From an uncultured Clostridia bacterium (GTDB lineage: Bacteria > Bacillota > Clostridia > UMGS1810), in contig CAKSTL010000007.1 of the NCBI GenBank assembly GCA_934500875.1, positions 62,001 to 126,000 on the forward strand: DNA of 64,000 nucleotides. Direction: 5' to 3'. Both the position numbers and the translations under genes were made by a program. The notes beneath the pieces were generated by a model, which saw only the letters and a list, made by a program, of their open reading frames with translations, did no database searches and was not told the origin of the DNA. Below, piece after piece: positions 16,205 through 25,180 of this stretch; position 1 is the stretch's first letter; every line of letters begins with the position of its first letter.

Positions 16205-17073
16205 ATTCGGTGCAGGATATTGCAAATTTTAACACAATAAGCGAATTAAAATTACTTGCCGTAAAAATTCTTTCGGACTGCGGAACAGAAAATGCCGCAA
16301 TTGACGTTAATGCCGCCTTAAAACACATAATCGGCTGCGACGAAATATACATTTTAACGCATAAAAACGACCGTCTTGATGATGAGAAATTTGCAAAATT
16401 CAAAGATTTTTTAGAAAAGCGCAAAGAGCATATCCCCTTGTCCTATATTTTGGGCGAAAAAGAATTTATGTCGCTTAAATTTTTGGTAAATCCGAGCACG
16501 CTCATACCAAGACCCGACACCGAGGCGGTTGCCGAATACGCCATTTCGGCGGTTGAGTGCGGCGACAAGGTTCTGGATTTGTGCACGGGCAGCGGCGCAA
16601 TCGGCATTTCGTGCGCAAAATATACAAAAGCAGGGCGCATTTTGTGCGTTGACAAATTTGAAAAAACACTTGAAACGGCAAGAAAAAACGCAGATTTAAA
16701 CGGTGTTTCGGATGTCTGCAAATTTTTGAAAGCAGACGTTTTGAAGGATATTGCAAGCATTGGCGAAAAGTTTGACATTGTGGTGTCAAATCCGCCGTAT
16801 ATTGAAACGAAAAAAATAGAAACCCTTGACAAAACAGTGAAGGATTTTGAGCCTTTGAGTGCGCTTGACGGAGGATTTGACGGGCTTATCTTTTACCGAA
16901 AAATTGTTGAGGATATTGATTTTGTCCTTAAAAAGGGCAAAAAATTAGTATTTGAAATAGGATACGACCAAGCCGAAGCGGTTAAAAAAATTATGGATAA
17001 AAAGTTTGAAAGCATTTGCATAAAAAAGGATTTCGGCGGAAACGACCGTGTAATATGCGGTACACTGAGGTGA
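16198..17073 (+). CDS. prmC: Release factor glutamine methyltransferase
   Basis: This 291-residue SAM-dependent enzyme methylates the glutamine of the GGQ loop of peptide release factors. An N-terminal helical domain (about 85 residues) is followed by RPDTEAVAEYAI, the SAM loop VLDLCTGSGAIGISCAK and the catalytic VVSNPPYIE motif. The ATG at 16198 overlaps the yqhQ stop, which implies coupled translation. The gene for release factor 1, its usual partner, is not next to it in this window. Confidence 0.95.
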   Translation: MVNSVQDIANFNTISELKLLAVKILSDCGTENAAIDVNAALKHIIGCDEIYILTHKNDRLDDEKFAKFKDFLEKRKEHIPLSYILGEKEFMSLKFLVNPSTLIPRPDTEAVAEYAISAVECGDKVLDLCTGSGAIGISCAKYTKAGRILCVDKFEKTLETARKNADLNGVSDVCKFLKADVLKDIASIGEKFDIVVSNPPYIETKKIETLDKTVKDFEPLSALDGGFDGLIFYRKIVEDIDFVLKKGKKLVFEIGYDQAEAVKKIMDKKFESICIKKDFGGNDRVICGTLR

Positions 17074-17077
17074 AACA

Positions 17078-18151
17078 ATGGTTAAAATAATGCACATTGC
17101 AGACGTACACCTTGACAGAAAAACCGAGGGGCTGACGCCTGAAAAAAGCCTTTTAAGACGGGCAGAATATAAAGAAACTTTTGAAAAGGCAATAGATACT
17201 GCAAAAAAAGAAAATGTCAAAATAATACTTATTTGCGGCGATTTGTTTGACTCTTGCCAAACAGAGGAGCAAACAATAGAGTTTGTGCGCAGGGTTTTTG
17301 CTAAAGTTCCCGAAATTTACATTTTCATATCGCCGGGCAATCACGACCCTCTCTCTGCCGGGATTTACAAAAAGCTTTGCGAAAATTTAAGCGAAAACGT
17401 GAAAATCTTTGGCAGCACGGCGGAATGTGTTTATCTTGACAGCATCAACACACGTGTTTACGGAATGGGTTTTGCGAGCGAATACCAAAAAGACTGCCTT
17501 CTTCAAAATTTCAGAGTGCAGAATGATGACACGGTGAATTTAATTTGTGTTCACGGCGATTTAAAATCGCAGAGCGAATATAACCCCGTTTCGCCCTCGG
17601 ACATTGCGGACACGGGAGCAGATTACGTCGCTTTGGGTCATACGCACACATTTTCGGGAATACAAAAATCGGGCAAAACCCACTACGCTTATTCGGGCGC
17701 TTTGGAGCCGGGCGGATTTGACGAAACGGGCGAAAAGGGCGTCATAATGGGTGATGTGGGCAAAAGCGGTGTTGATTTAAAATTTGTTCCGCTTCAGAAA
17801 CGAATGTATAACGTTCTGGAAATTGACATTTCGGACTGCGAAATTTTTGAAGATATTGCCGAGAAAGTGCGCAAAAGCCTTGCAAATCCGAACGGATTTT
17901 ACAAAATTGTTCTTACCGGCGAAAAAAAGGCGGAAATTAAAATTGACCGAAACACACTGTCGTCGCTTTTTTCGGATGATGTGTTTTACATAAAGGTGAA
18001 GGACAATTCAAAAAAGCTTTCCGACCTCGACGCCATCTGCGGCGAATACACCTTGAAAGGAGCGTGCGCAAGGCGCATAGCGGAGCTTTCAAAGGACGGG
18101 AACAAAGAATTTTACGACAAAGCGGCAGAGTATCTTTTTTCTCTGTTTTAG
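17078..18151 (+). CDS. SbcD/YhaO-like metallophosphoesterase
   Basis: A 357-residue DNA repair exonuclease-type protein. The calcineurin-like metal sites are clear: MHIADVHLD near the start, LICGDLFDS, SPGNHDPLS, VHGDLKSQSEYNP and LGHTHTFSG. The C-terminal third is a capping domain of uncertain role. YhaO/SbcD proteins act with a large SMC-like ATPase to open or trim DNA ends; the following gene is such an ATPase, only 11 bases downstream. It starts four bases after prmC. Confidence 0.9.
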   Translation: MVKIMHIADVHLDRKTEGLTPEKSLLRRAEYKETFEKAIDTAKKENVKIILICGDLFDSCQTEEQTIEFVRRVFAKVPEIYIFISPGNHDPLSAGIYKKLCENLSENVKIFGSTAECVYLDSINTRVYGMGFASEYQKDCLLQNFRVQNDDTVNLICVHGDLKSQSEYNPVSPSDIADTGADYVALGHTHTFSGIQKSGKTHYAYSGALEPGGFDETGEKGVIMGDVGKSGVDLKFVPLQKRMYNVLEIDISDCEIFEDIAEKVRKSLANPNGFYKIVLTGEKKAEIKIDRNTLSSLFSDDVFYIKVKDNSKKLSDLDAICGEYTLKGACARRIAELSKDGNKEFYDKAAEYLFSLF

Positions 18152-18162
18152 GCGGTGATATC

Positions 18163-20187
18163 TTGTATATAAAAGAAATTGACATACAAACCTTCGGCGG
18201 AATTTCAAATAAAAAAGTTGAATTTTCAAACGGTCTTAACGTTATTTACGGCGTGAACGAATCGGGAAAATCAACCGTCATTGCATTTGTAAAATTTATT
18301 TTTTACGGAATTTCGGGCAAAAAAACCGATTTTAGAAGGTACATACCCTTGTCGGGCGAGCCTATGTGCGGCAGCATAACGGTTTGCGATGGCAGCAGCG
18401 AATACGAAATTTTCCGAACGTCAAAGGGCGCAAAATCGAAAAGGGTGTCGGTTATAAACAAAACAAGCGGAGAAATGCTTTCGCCCGATGAGGCGCAAAA
18501 CATAGGCAAAATCCTGTTTTCGCTCGGCGAGGACGCATTTTTGAACACGCTTTTCGTTTCAAATATATCAAATAAGATTTCGGGCGGCGACGGCGAAATT
18601 TTTTCACGTCTTTCAAACCTTTGCGAAAGCGGAGATGAAAGCACTTCGTATGAAAAGATTGCGTCAAAAATCGACGAGGACATATTAAGCCTTTCGTCGC
18701 CGAGAAGAAAAAACGCCGTTATTCCGCTTCTTGAAGGGCGCTTGTCCGACCTTTCGGCACGCCTTAAAAGGGCAAACGAGAGCGGCGAAAAATTAAAACT
18801 GCTTGATGAAGATTTAAAAAACATAAAAAATGCATTGGATAAAAAAATACAGGAGAAAAAAGAGTGCGAATTATCTGTTGAAACGGCAAAAAGGTTTGCG
18901 GACAGGCAAAGAATTTTCGGTCTTAAGGATAAAATTTTATCCTCCGAAAGCGAGCTTGAAGGGCTTGAAAGCGAGCTTAAAAGGCTTGATATGGGCCGTT
19001 TTGACAAAATAAAATCGGTATCCGGCAGCGACGAAAAACGCTTTCTTACAAGCGACGACGCAGCGGGCGGCGCAGAAGAACTTATTTTAAAAGAGCGCCT
19101 TAAAAATGCCGTGTTCCAAAAAAAGGCGGCAATTTTGTGCGCCGTGCTTTCGCTCGTTTTGACCGCCATTTTTGCAGCTTTGTTTCCCGTTTTGTGCATT
19201 ATATCGGGCATTTTTCTTGCGCTCGGCATAGCTTTTTATGCTTTTGCACACAAAAATTTAGGGCAGACAGAGGGCAAAATCGACAAAATAAAAAAGCAAA
19301 AAGAGGAAAACCGAACGTTTGCAGAGAACTTTTTAAAAAAGACTTCTCTTTCGTCCAAAGAAAGCTATATATCGCTGAAAAACGAATATACCGCCTCTTT
19401 GTCGAAAAGCGAGGTTTTGAAGTCAAAAATCGAGATGACAAAGAAAACGCTTTCTTTGCAGAGGGATGAATTTTCGCTTCTTTTAAACGAATCTTTAAAC
19501 CGTTACGGATTGCCTGATGAAGAAACCCTTTTTGCGGAGCTTAAAAATGTATCCTGCACATCCGCAGACTGCGGCGAGGCAGAAAAAAATCTTAAAATCC
19601 TTGAGAAAGAAATCTTGGATTTGCAAACGAAATCAAACAAGTGCGAATTTGAAATTTATTCTCTCAAAACGGGCACGGACGATATTTTAAGCCTTGAAGA
19701 ACAGCTCGAAAATACTTATGCGGAGCTTTCGGAAAAGAAAAGCGAGCTTGAAACAATCACCGCCGCAAAAGAAATTTTGGAATATGCAGCATCGGAGCAG
19801 CAAAACAACTTTGCCCCCTCCCTCGCCGAAAACGTGAGCAAAATTTTCGGCAATATCACAAACGGTGCGCACACAGACGTTATTATTGACAAAACCTTCG
19901 GCGCACACTTTAAAAGCGATTCGGGATATGCCGACGAAATTATTTTGAGCAAAGGTGCGCTTGACCAGTTGTATTTTGCAATAAGATTTGGTATAATAGA
20001 TATGATAAACGAAAAAAATGCGCCCGTCTTTTTGGACGACGTATTCAGTCAATATGATGATTTCAGGTTAAAAACCGTGTTTTCCTACCTTTGCGAATAT
20101 GCAAAACATACTCAGGTTATAATTTCTGCCTGCCGCAAAGGCGACATACCGAAGGAAAACGAGAACATAAACATAATTAATTTATAG
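18163..20187 (+). CDS. YhaN/SbcC-like AAA ATPase with coiled coil
   Basis: A 674-residue SMC-like protein. Walker A is GVNESGKST near residue 30; the C-terminal part has the ABC-type signature (ILSKGALDQLYFAIRFG) and Walker B (PVFLDDVFSQYD). Long coiled coils fill residues about 170-290 and 385-540. Between them is a hydrophobic pair of segments (ILCAVLSLVLTAIFAALF...), a feature of the YhaN group and not of SbcC, suggesting membrane attachment. The TTG at 18163 has GGCGGTGA upstream; the longer open frame overlaps the previous gene and was not used. It is shorter than Bacillus YhaN (about 960 residues). Confidence 0.88.
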   Translation: MYIKEIDIQTFGGISNKKVEFSNGLNVIYGVNESGKSTVIAFVKFIFYGISGKKTDFRRYIPLSGEPMCGSITVCDGSSEYEIFRTSKGAKSKRVSVINKTSGEMLSPDEAQNIGKILFSLGEDAFLNTLFVSNISNKISGGDGEIFSRLSNLCESGDESTSYEKIASKIDEDILSLSSPRRKNAVIPLLEGRLSDLSARLKRANESGEKLKLLDEDLKNIKNALDKKIQEKKECELSVETAKRFADRQRIFGLKDKILSSESELEGLESELKRLDMGRFDKIKSVSGSDEKRFLTSDDAAGGAEELILKERLKNAVFQKKAAILCAVLSLVLTAIFAALFPVLCIISGIFLALGIAFYAFAHKNLGQTEGKIDKIKKQKEENRTFAENFLKKTSLSSKESYISLKNEYTASLSKSEVLKSKIEMTKKTLSLQRDEFSLLLNESLNRYGLPDEETLFAELKNVSCTSADCGEAEKNLKILEKEILDLQTKSNKCEFEIYSLKTGTDDILSLEEQLENTYAELSEKKSELETITAAKEILEYAASEQQNNFAPSLAENVSKIFGNITNGAHTDVIIDKTFGAHFKSDSGYADEIILSKGALDQLYFAIRFGIIDMINEKNAPVFLDDVFSQYDDFRLKTVFSYLCEYAKHTQVIISACRKGDIPKENENINIINL

Positions 20188-20199
20188 GAGGTGCCTTTT

Positions 20200-20559
20200 A
20201 TGGAAATTGTATGCACAAAGCTTGCAAAGGGCGATGTATTTATAAACCTTGACGTTATAGCAAAGGCTGCGGGAATTGTTGCGGAAAACTGCTACGGCGT
20301 TGTGGGAATGGCATACCGTTCTAAAAAAGACGAATTTGCAAACCTTTTGAAAAAGGACAGTCTGACAAAGGGTATTAAGGTTTACACAGAAGATAACAAA
20401 ATTGCTGTCGATATGCACATTATAGTTGATTACGGCGTAAATATCGGAGCCGTTTCGCAAAACGTTATGAGCAACGTAAAGTATCACCTTGCAAACATCA
20501 CCGGCATGGAGGTTTTGAAGGTGGACGTGTATGTTGAGGGCTTCAGATTGCAAAAATAA
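20200..20559 (+). CDS. yloU: Asp23/Gls24 family protein YloU
   Basis: A 119-residue small protein of the Asp23/Gls24 family. The core VIAKAAGIVAENCYGVVGMA and IGAVSQNVMSNVKYHLANITGMEVLKVDVYVEGF match YloU. The ATG at 20200 has AGGAGGTG six bases upstream. Known members are envelope-linked or alkaline-shock proteins; the exact role is open. It lies ten bases before the DAK-domain gene, the usual yloU-yloV pair in Firmicutes. Confidence 0.93.
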   Translation: MEIVCTKLAKGDVFINLDVIAKAAGIVAENCYGVVGMAYRSKKDEFANLLKKDSLTKGIKVYTEDNKIAVDMHIIVDYGVNIGAVSQNVMSNVKYHLANITGMEVLKVDVYVEGFRLQK

Positions 20560-20569
20560 GGAGAAGAAA

Positions 20570-22183
20570 ATGGTTAAGAAAATTGACGGCAAAACGTTTG
20601 CCGATATGATTATTTCAGGAGCCAACAATCTTTGCAATCAGAAAAGCATTGTTGACAACCTTAATGTTTTTCCCGTTCCGGACGGCGATACGGGCACAAA
20701 TATGTCGCTTACGATAACAGCGGCGGTTAAAGAGGTTACCGCAAACCGTGACAAGGGAGTTTTGGATATTTCAAAAATTCTTGCCTCGGCAACATTGCGG
20801 GGTGCAAGAGGAAACTCGGGCGTTATTCTCTCGCAGCTTATGCGGGGTATTAACAAAGCCGCAAAAGGCGACAGCGCCGATTTAAAGGATATTGCCGATG
20901 CGTTTAAATCCGCCGCAGACACCGCATACCGTGCGGTTATGAAGCCGACGGAGGGAACCATTCTTACCGTTGCAAGAGAAACGGCGCAGGAGGCGCAAAG
21001 GCTTGCAAACGAGGATATTGACGCTGTTTTGTTTTTTGAAAAGGTTACACAGGCGGCAAACGAATCGCTTGCAAAAACGCAGTTTATACTTCCCCAGCTT
21101 AAGCAGGCAGGCGTTGTGGACGCAGGCGGAAAGGGTCTTGTGTGCATTTTGGAGGGTGCGCTTTCGTACCTTAAGACAAATAAAATTGTTGACCTTGACG
21201 AGAGCGAAACTCCGCTTAAAACGCAGAGTGCGGCAAAGGATGTTCAGGCGGATATAAAATTTCAGTACTGCACTGAATTTCTGATAAACAAAAAGGCGAA
21301 AAACGTTGACGTTTTCAAGTTTAAATCAACCATTGAATATTACGGCGACTGTATGCTTGTTATTGATGACGACGACGTTGTGAAAGTTCACATTCACACA
21401 AACACGCCGAACCTTGTTATCGGCGAAGCGCTGCGCCTCGGCGAGCTTATAAACATTAAAATTGACAATATGCGCTATCAGCACGAAGAAAAGGTTATTA
21501 CCAAAGAGGACAAAAAAAGTGCTGAAAAAGAAACCGCATTTGTGTGCGTTGCAACGGGTGATGGCATTAAAAAGACGTTTTTTGACCTCGGCGCCGACCA
21601 TATTATAGAGGGCGGTCAGACAATGAATCCCAGCACGGAGGATATTTTGTCTGCAATAGATTTGACGAATGCAAAAAATGTTTTTGTATTTCCGAACAAC
21701 AAAAACATTATTCTCGCCTCCGAGCAGGCAAAAGAGCTTTCGGACAAAAACGTTATTGTAATTCCGACAAAAAGTATTCCGCAGGCTGTTTCGGCACTTC
21801 TTGCATATGACGAGGACCTTTCGGCAGAGGATAACAAAGAGGCTATGTGCGAAATTATCGAAGGCGTAAAATCCGTTCAGGTTACAAAGGCGGTCCGTGA
21901 CACAAATCTTGACGGAAACGATATTAAAACAGGCGATATTTTAGGCATTGTTGACGGAAAAATCGAACTTGTCGGCAAAAAGAACGAGGACGTTTTAATT
22001 TCATCTCTTGACAAAATTGTTGATGACGACACGGGAATAATCACGGTTTTCTGCGGCGAAGAAATTGCAGAGAGCGGTATGGATAAGCTTAAGGCAAAGC
22101 TTACGAAAAAATATCCGGAATGTGACGTTACGGTTATATACGGCAAACAGCCGATTTATTCGTACATTGCCTCGGCAGAATAG
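20570..22183 (+). CDS. yloV: DAK1/DegV-type kinase YloV (fatty acid kinase FakA-like)
   Basis: A 537-residue protein. The N-terminal Dak phosphatase/kinase domain starts with DGKTFADMIISGANNL and has the nucleotide-binding VFPVPDGDTGTNMSLT and LRGARGNSGVILSQ motifs. A middle domain and a C-terminal DAK1-like domain follow. In Staphylococcus and Bacillus this family phosphorylates fatty acids bound by FakB (DegV-type) partners, feeding phospholipid synthesis; no FakB gene is in the window. ATG at 20570 after AAGGAGAAGAAA. Followed nine bases later by recG. Confidence 0.93.
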   Translation: MVKKIDGKTFADMIISGANNLCNQKSIVDNLNVFPVPDGDTGTNMSLTITAAVKEVTANRDKGVLDISKILASATLRGARGNSGVILSQLMRGINKAAKGDSADLKDIADAFKSAADTAYRAVMKPTEGTILTVARETAQEAQRLANEDIDAVLFFEKVTQAANESLAKTQFILPQLKQAGVVDAGGKGLVCILEGALSYLKTNKIVDLDESETPLKTQSAAKDVQADIKFQYCTEFLINKKAKNVDVFKFKSTIEYYGDCMLVIDDDDVVKVHIHTNTPNLVIGEALRLGELINIKIDNMRYQHEEKVITKEDKKSAEKETAFVCVATGDGIKKTFFDLGADHIIEGGQTMNPSTEDILSAIDLTNAKNVFVFPNNKNIILASEQAKELSDKNVIVIPTKSIPQAVSALLAYDEDLSAEDNKEAMCEIIEGVKSVQVTKAVRDTNLDGNDIKTGDILGIVDGKIELVGKKNEDVLISSLDKIVDDDTGIITVFCGEEIAESGMDKLKAKLTKKYPECDVTVIYGKQPIYSYIASAE

Positions 22184-22192
22184 GATTGGTTT

Positions 22193-24259
22193 ATGGACTT
22201 TAAAAGCTACATAAACACGCTTAACACTGACGTCACCTATATAAAAGGAGTCGGTGAAAAGCGCAAAATTATGTTAAATCGTATGTCATTGTATAACGTT
22301 TGGGATGTTTTGTATAACTTTCCGAAAGATTACGAGGACAGACGCACACTTTGCAGAATATGCGATATCAAAGAGGGCGAAAAGTGCTGTATAAAGGCAA
22401 TTTCGTCCTCTGCGCCTATGCAGAAAAGATTTAAAAAGAACATATCGCTGTTCACGCTTCCTGTTTGCGACGGCACGGGAACGGTGTTTGTAAAATGGTT
22501 TGCAAACCCGAAATATCCCCCAAAAACAGAAAAAGGCGAAGAGTATATCTTTTACGGCAAAGTTTCAAAAAATTTCGGGCGTCTTGAGCTTGAAATGCTT
22601 GAGGCAGAGCGTGCGGACAGCGCAAAAAACGTGCTCGGAATTGTGCCGGTTTATCATCTTACAAAGGGCGCAACGCAAAAATTTATACGCACCACGGTGA
22701 AAAATGCGTTTGACAAATTTGATACGTTCTGCGATATTTTCGACGATTTTACACGTCAGCGCTGCAATCTTGTGTCGCTTGACTATTCGCTCAGGCAAAT
22801 GCACTTTCCCACGGATTTTGACTCGCTGAAAAAAGCAAGAGAGCGCCTTGTTTTTGAAGAATTGTTTATTCTTCAACTGTCGCTTTTATACATAAGAAAA
22901 AACCGTATGCAAAAAACGACCGAAAAGTGCCGTGATATATCGTGCAAAGAAGATTTTTTGAAAATGCTTCCGTTCACCTTAACCGACGCACAATCAAGAG
23001 TTCTTGACGAGGTTCTTTGCGATTTGCAAACCGAAAAGTGCGCAAACAGGCTTATTCAGGGTGATGTAGGCAGCGGAAAAACGGTTATTGCCGCTGCGGC
23101 AATGTATGTGTGCGCAAAAAACGGATTTCAGTCGGCGCTTATGGCTCCCACCGAAATTCTGGCAGCCCAGCATTTTGAAACTTTAAAGAAAATGTACGGC
23201 GACAGCATAAATGTGTGCCTTCTTACGTCGTCAACAAAGGGAAAAAAGAAAATTTACCAACAGATTGAAAACGGCGAATTTGACGTTATTGTGGGTACGC
23301 ACGCACTTTTAAACGAAAATTTGAAAATTCCCAATCTTATTCTTGCGGTAACCGACGAACAGCACCGTTTCGGCGTAAATCAGCGCTCGCACCTTTCGGC
23401 AAAGTCAAAATCCTGCAACGTTCTTGTTATGAGCGCAACGCCGATTCCGAGAACGCTCGCTCTTATTCTGTACGGCGACCTCGATATTTCCATTGTAAAC
23501 TCAATGCCCAAGGGACGGCAGAAAATCGACACGTTTTGCGTAAACGAATCGTACAGAAAACGGGCATATTCGTTTGTCGAAAAAGAAATAGCAAGCGGCA
23601 GGCAGGCATATATCGTGTGTCCGCTCATTGACGAGAGCGACAGCCTTCAGGTTATGTCGGGCGAAAAAATGTTTGAACGCCTCAGCAAAGATGTTTTTCC
23701 AAGCAGAAAAGTTGCCCTTTTGCACGGCAAAATGAAGGCGGACGAAAAGGACAGAATTATGCAGTCGTTTAAAAACGGCGAATTTGATATTTTGGTATCG
23801 ACAACCGTTATTGAGGTGGGTGTGGACGTTCCGAACGCAACCGTTATGCTCATTGAAAATGCTGAACGGTTCGGTCTTTCGCAACTGCATCAGTTGAGAG
23901 GGCGTGTCGGCAGAGGCAGTCACAAGTCGTACTGTATTCTTTTCTGCAACGCTTTGGATAACGAAAAAACCGCTGAAAGAATGAAAATTATGGTTAAATC
24001 CTCCGACGGGTTTGAAATTGCGAAAAAAGATTTGGAGCTTCGGGGCTTCGGCGAATTTTTCGGCACACGCCAGCACGGATTGCCCGCGCTTAAGGTTGCA
24101 AATCTTTTTACCGACCTTGAAATTTTAAAAGAGGCGCAAAAACTGTGCGGCGAGGTTTTATCGGCCGACCCGAATTTGAAAAGAGCCGAAAACCGCCTTA
24201 TTTACGCAAGAATAAAGGCGCTTTTTGACAAATTTGACGGACGTGATATTTTTAATTGA
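22193..24259 (+). CDS. recG: ATP-dependent DNA helicase RecG
   Basis: A 688-residue helicase that reverses stalled replication forks and branches Holliday junctions. An N-terminal wedge/OB domain (FPKDYEDRRTLCRI) precedes the two helicase lobes: Walker A GDVGSGKT near residue 290, DEQH box near 389, SATPIPRTLAL, VIEVGVDVPNATVM and QLHQLRGRVGRG. The C-terminal RecG signature FGTRQHGLP is present. Full length. It is the last gene of the plus-strand run; a fold-back repeat with a strong hairpin follows. Confidence 0.96.
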   Translation: MDFKSYINTLNTDVTYIKGVGEKRKIMLNRMSLYNVWDVLYNFPKDYEDRRTLCRICDIKEGEKCCIKAISSSAPMQKRFKKNISLFTLPVCDGTGTVFVKWFANPKYPPKTEKGEEYIFYGKVSKNFGRLELEMLEAERADSAKNVLGIVPVYHLTKGATQKFIRTTVKNAFDKFDTFCDIFDDFTRQRCNLVSLDYSLRQMHFPTDFDSLKKARERLVFEELFILQLSLLYIRKNRMQKTTEKCRDISCKEDFLKMLPFTLTDAQSRVLDEVLCDLQTEKCANRLIQGDVGSGKTVIAAAAMYVCAKNGFQSALMAPTEILAAQHFETLKKMYGDSINVCLLTSSTKGKKKIYQQIENGEFDVIVGTHALLNENLKIPNLILAVTDEQHRFGVNQRSHLSAKSKSCNVLVMSATPIPRTLALILYGDLDISIVNSMPKGRQKIDTFCVNESYRKRAYSFVEKEIASGRQAYIVCPLIDESDSLQVMSGEKMFERLSKDVFPSRKVALLHGKMKADEKDRIMQSFKNGEFDILVSTTVIEVGVDVPNATVMLIENAERFGLSQLHQLRGRVGRGSHKSYCILFCNALDNEKTAERMKIMVKSSDGFEIAKKDLELRGFGEFFGTRQHGLPALKVANLFTDLEILKEAQKLCGEVLSADPNLKRAENRLIYARIKALFDKFDGRDIFN

Positions 24260-24288
24260 CAAAAAAATTAGTCCTTCGCACAAAAAAC

Positions 24289-24617
24289 CAAGAAAAAAAG
24301 ACGGACAGTTTATATAGCCACAGCCCGATAAGGAAGCATTGGTTTTGAAAGCCGTTCTTTAAGTTTATACTTCGAAAATAGGCGGTCGTATACGTCAGTA
24401 TTACGACCGCCTATTTTCTTGTCTAAATCTTAAACTCCAACCTTCAAAACTGCTTTGCACCCTGAAAACAAAATTTTTTGATGAAGTTCAAGGCATAAAA
24501 GCGAGTAATCCTGTCGGATTTCGAGCTTTTTTAACGCAGAAATTCGCAAAAAAGATGTTTGTCAGGGCAATGCTTCCTTGTCGGGCTGTGGCTAAACCGC
24601 CCGTCTTTTTCTTTTAC
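24289..24617. repeat. Fold-back (MITE-like) inverted-repeat element after recG
   Basis: Two arms of about 50 bases (24289-24341 and 24568-24617) are inverted copies: AGCCACAGCCCGATAAGGAA on the left matches the reverse of TTCCTTGTCGGGCTGTGGCT on the right. Nested inside are a second, imperfect inverted pair (24342-24351 and 24441-24450) and a perfect 16-base stem (24375-24390 with 24402-24417). No open frame is present. The layout suggests a non-autonomous mobile or bacterial interspersed repeat. No clear target duplication was found, and no second copy is visible in the window. Confidence 0.6.
24375..24420 (+). terminator. Strong hairpin, likely terminator after recG
   Basis: The perfect stem AAAATAGGCGGTCGTA / TACGACCGCCTATTTT with an 11-base loop, followed by CTTGTCT, would stop transcription in either direction. 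It is carried inside the inverted-repeat element. Confidence 0.65.
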
Positions 24618-24622
24618 TCAAA

Positions 24623-25030
24623 CTACATTCTGCACCTTGAACATTCGTTTGATGTGCCGAACGCATTAATGATAAATCCTGATATAAGCAATGCGGCAAA
24701 AAATGCCAGAAATGCTGATATAACAGCAATTGCCAAAATCTGTACGTCCAGCGTTGCAAGTGCAATTATTGAGGTTATAACCGTTCCGAGCGCACCGACT
24801 GCAAGTAAAACCTTTGTGCACCTGCCGCCCGACTGATTACGGCACGAGGTGCAGCGTGCCATAAACGTATAGGCAATGATAAGAGCAAGCGCAACTATTC
24901 CCAGTACAAATGCCGCCCATATAGGCTCGGGGCCTACAATAAAACCAAAATAGCGAAGTATTCCGACAATGGCAGCAACAACCAGCGAAATCACAATCTG
25001 CAATGCGCAGCAGCAACCGTTTTTACACAT
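24623..25030 (-). CDS. Small cysteine-rich four-helix membrane protein, unknown
   Basis: A 135-residue protein with four likely membrane helices (residues about 8-28, 35-56, 72-92 and 97-120). Cysteines are clustered: CKNGCCC at the start, CTSCRNQSGGRC between helices two and three, and CSRC at the end, all of which would lie on the same side. This suggests metal or redox binding, but I know no family. The ATG at 25030 has AAAGGGGGTT ahead of it; longer readings lack a ribosome site. It stands alone between the repeat element and the guaB terminator. Confidence 0.75.
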   Translation of the reverse strand: MCKNGCCCALQIVISLVVAAIVGILRYFGFIVGPEPIWAAFVLGIVALALIIAYTFMARCTSCRNQSGGRCTKVLLAVGALGTVITSIIALATLDVQILAIAVISAFLAFFAALLISGFIINAFGTSNECSRCRM

Positions 25031-25120
25031 AAATTTAACCCCCTTTTTCGTTAGAATTTGCAAGTTTTCCTTGCACTTTATAATATGCGGGGGCAAAAAA
25101 ATTTGTGATAATATGTCGAA

Positions 25121-25169
25121 AAATATAAAAACCGCTCCGCAATCAAAAATCGCTTACGGAGCGGCTTAA
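25121..25169 (-). terminator. Terminator after guaB
   Basis: On the minus strand AGCCGCTCCG and CGGAGCGGT form a ten-base stem with a 17-base loop, followed by TTTTTATATTTTT. Confidence 0.85.
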
Positions 25170-25180
25170 CTTTTTTATTG

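Noticed and set aside
19970..19997. Internal promoter ahead of yloU (TTGTAT, 17 bases, TATAAT)
   Set aside because: It lies inside conserved coding sequence of the YhaN-like ATPase, and the -35 match is weak, so chance is more likely.
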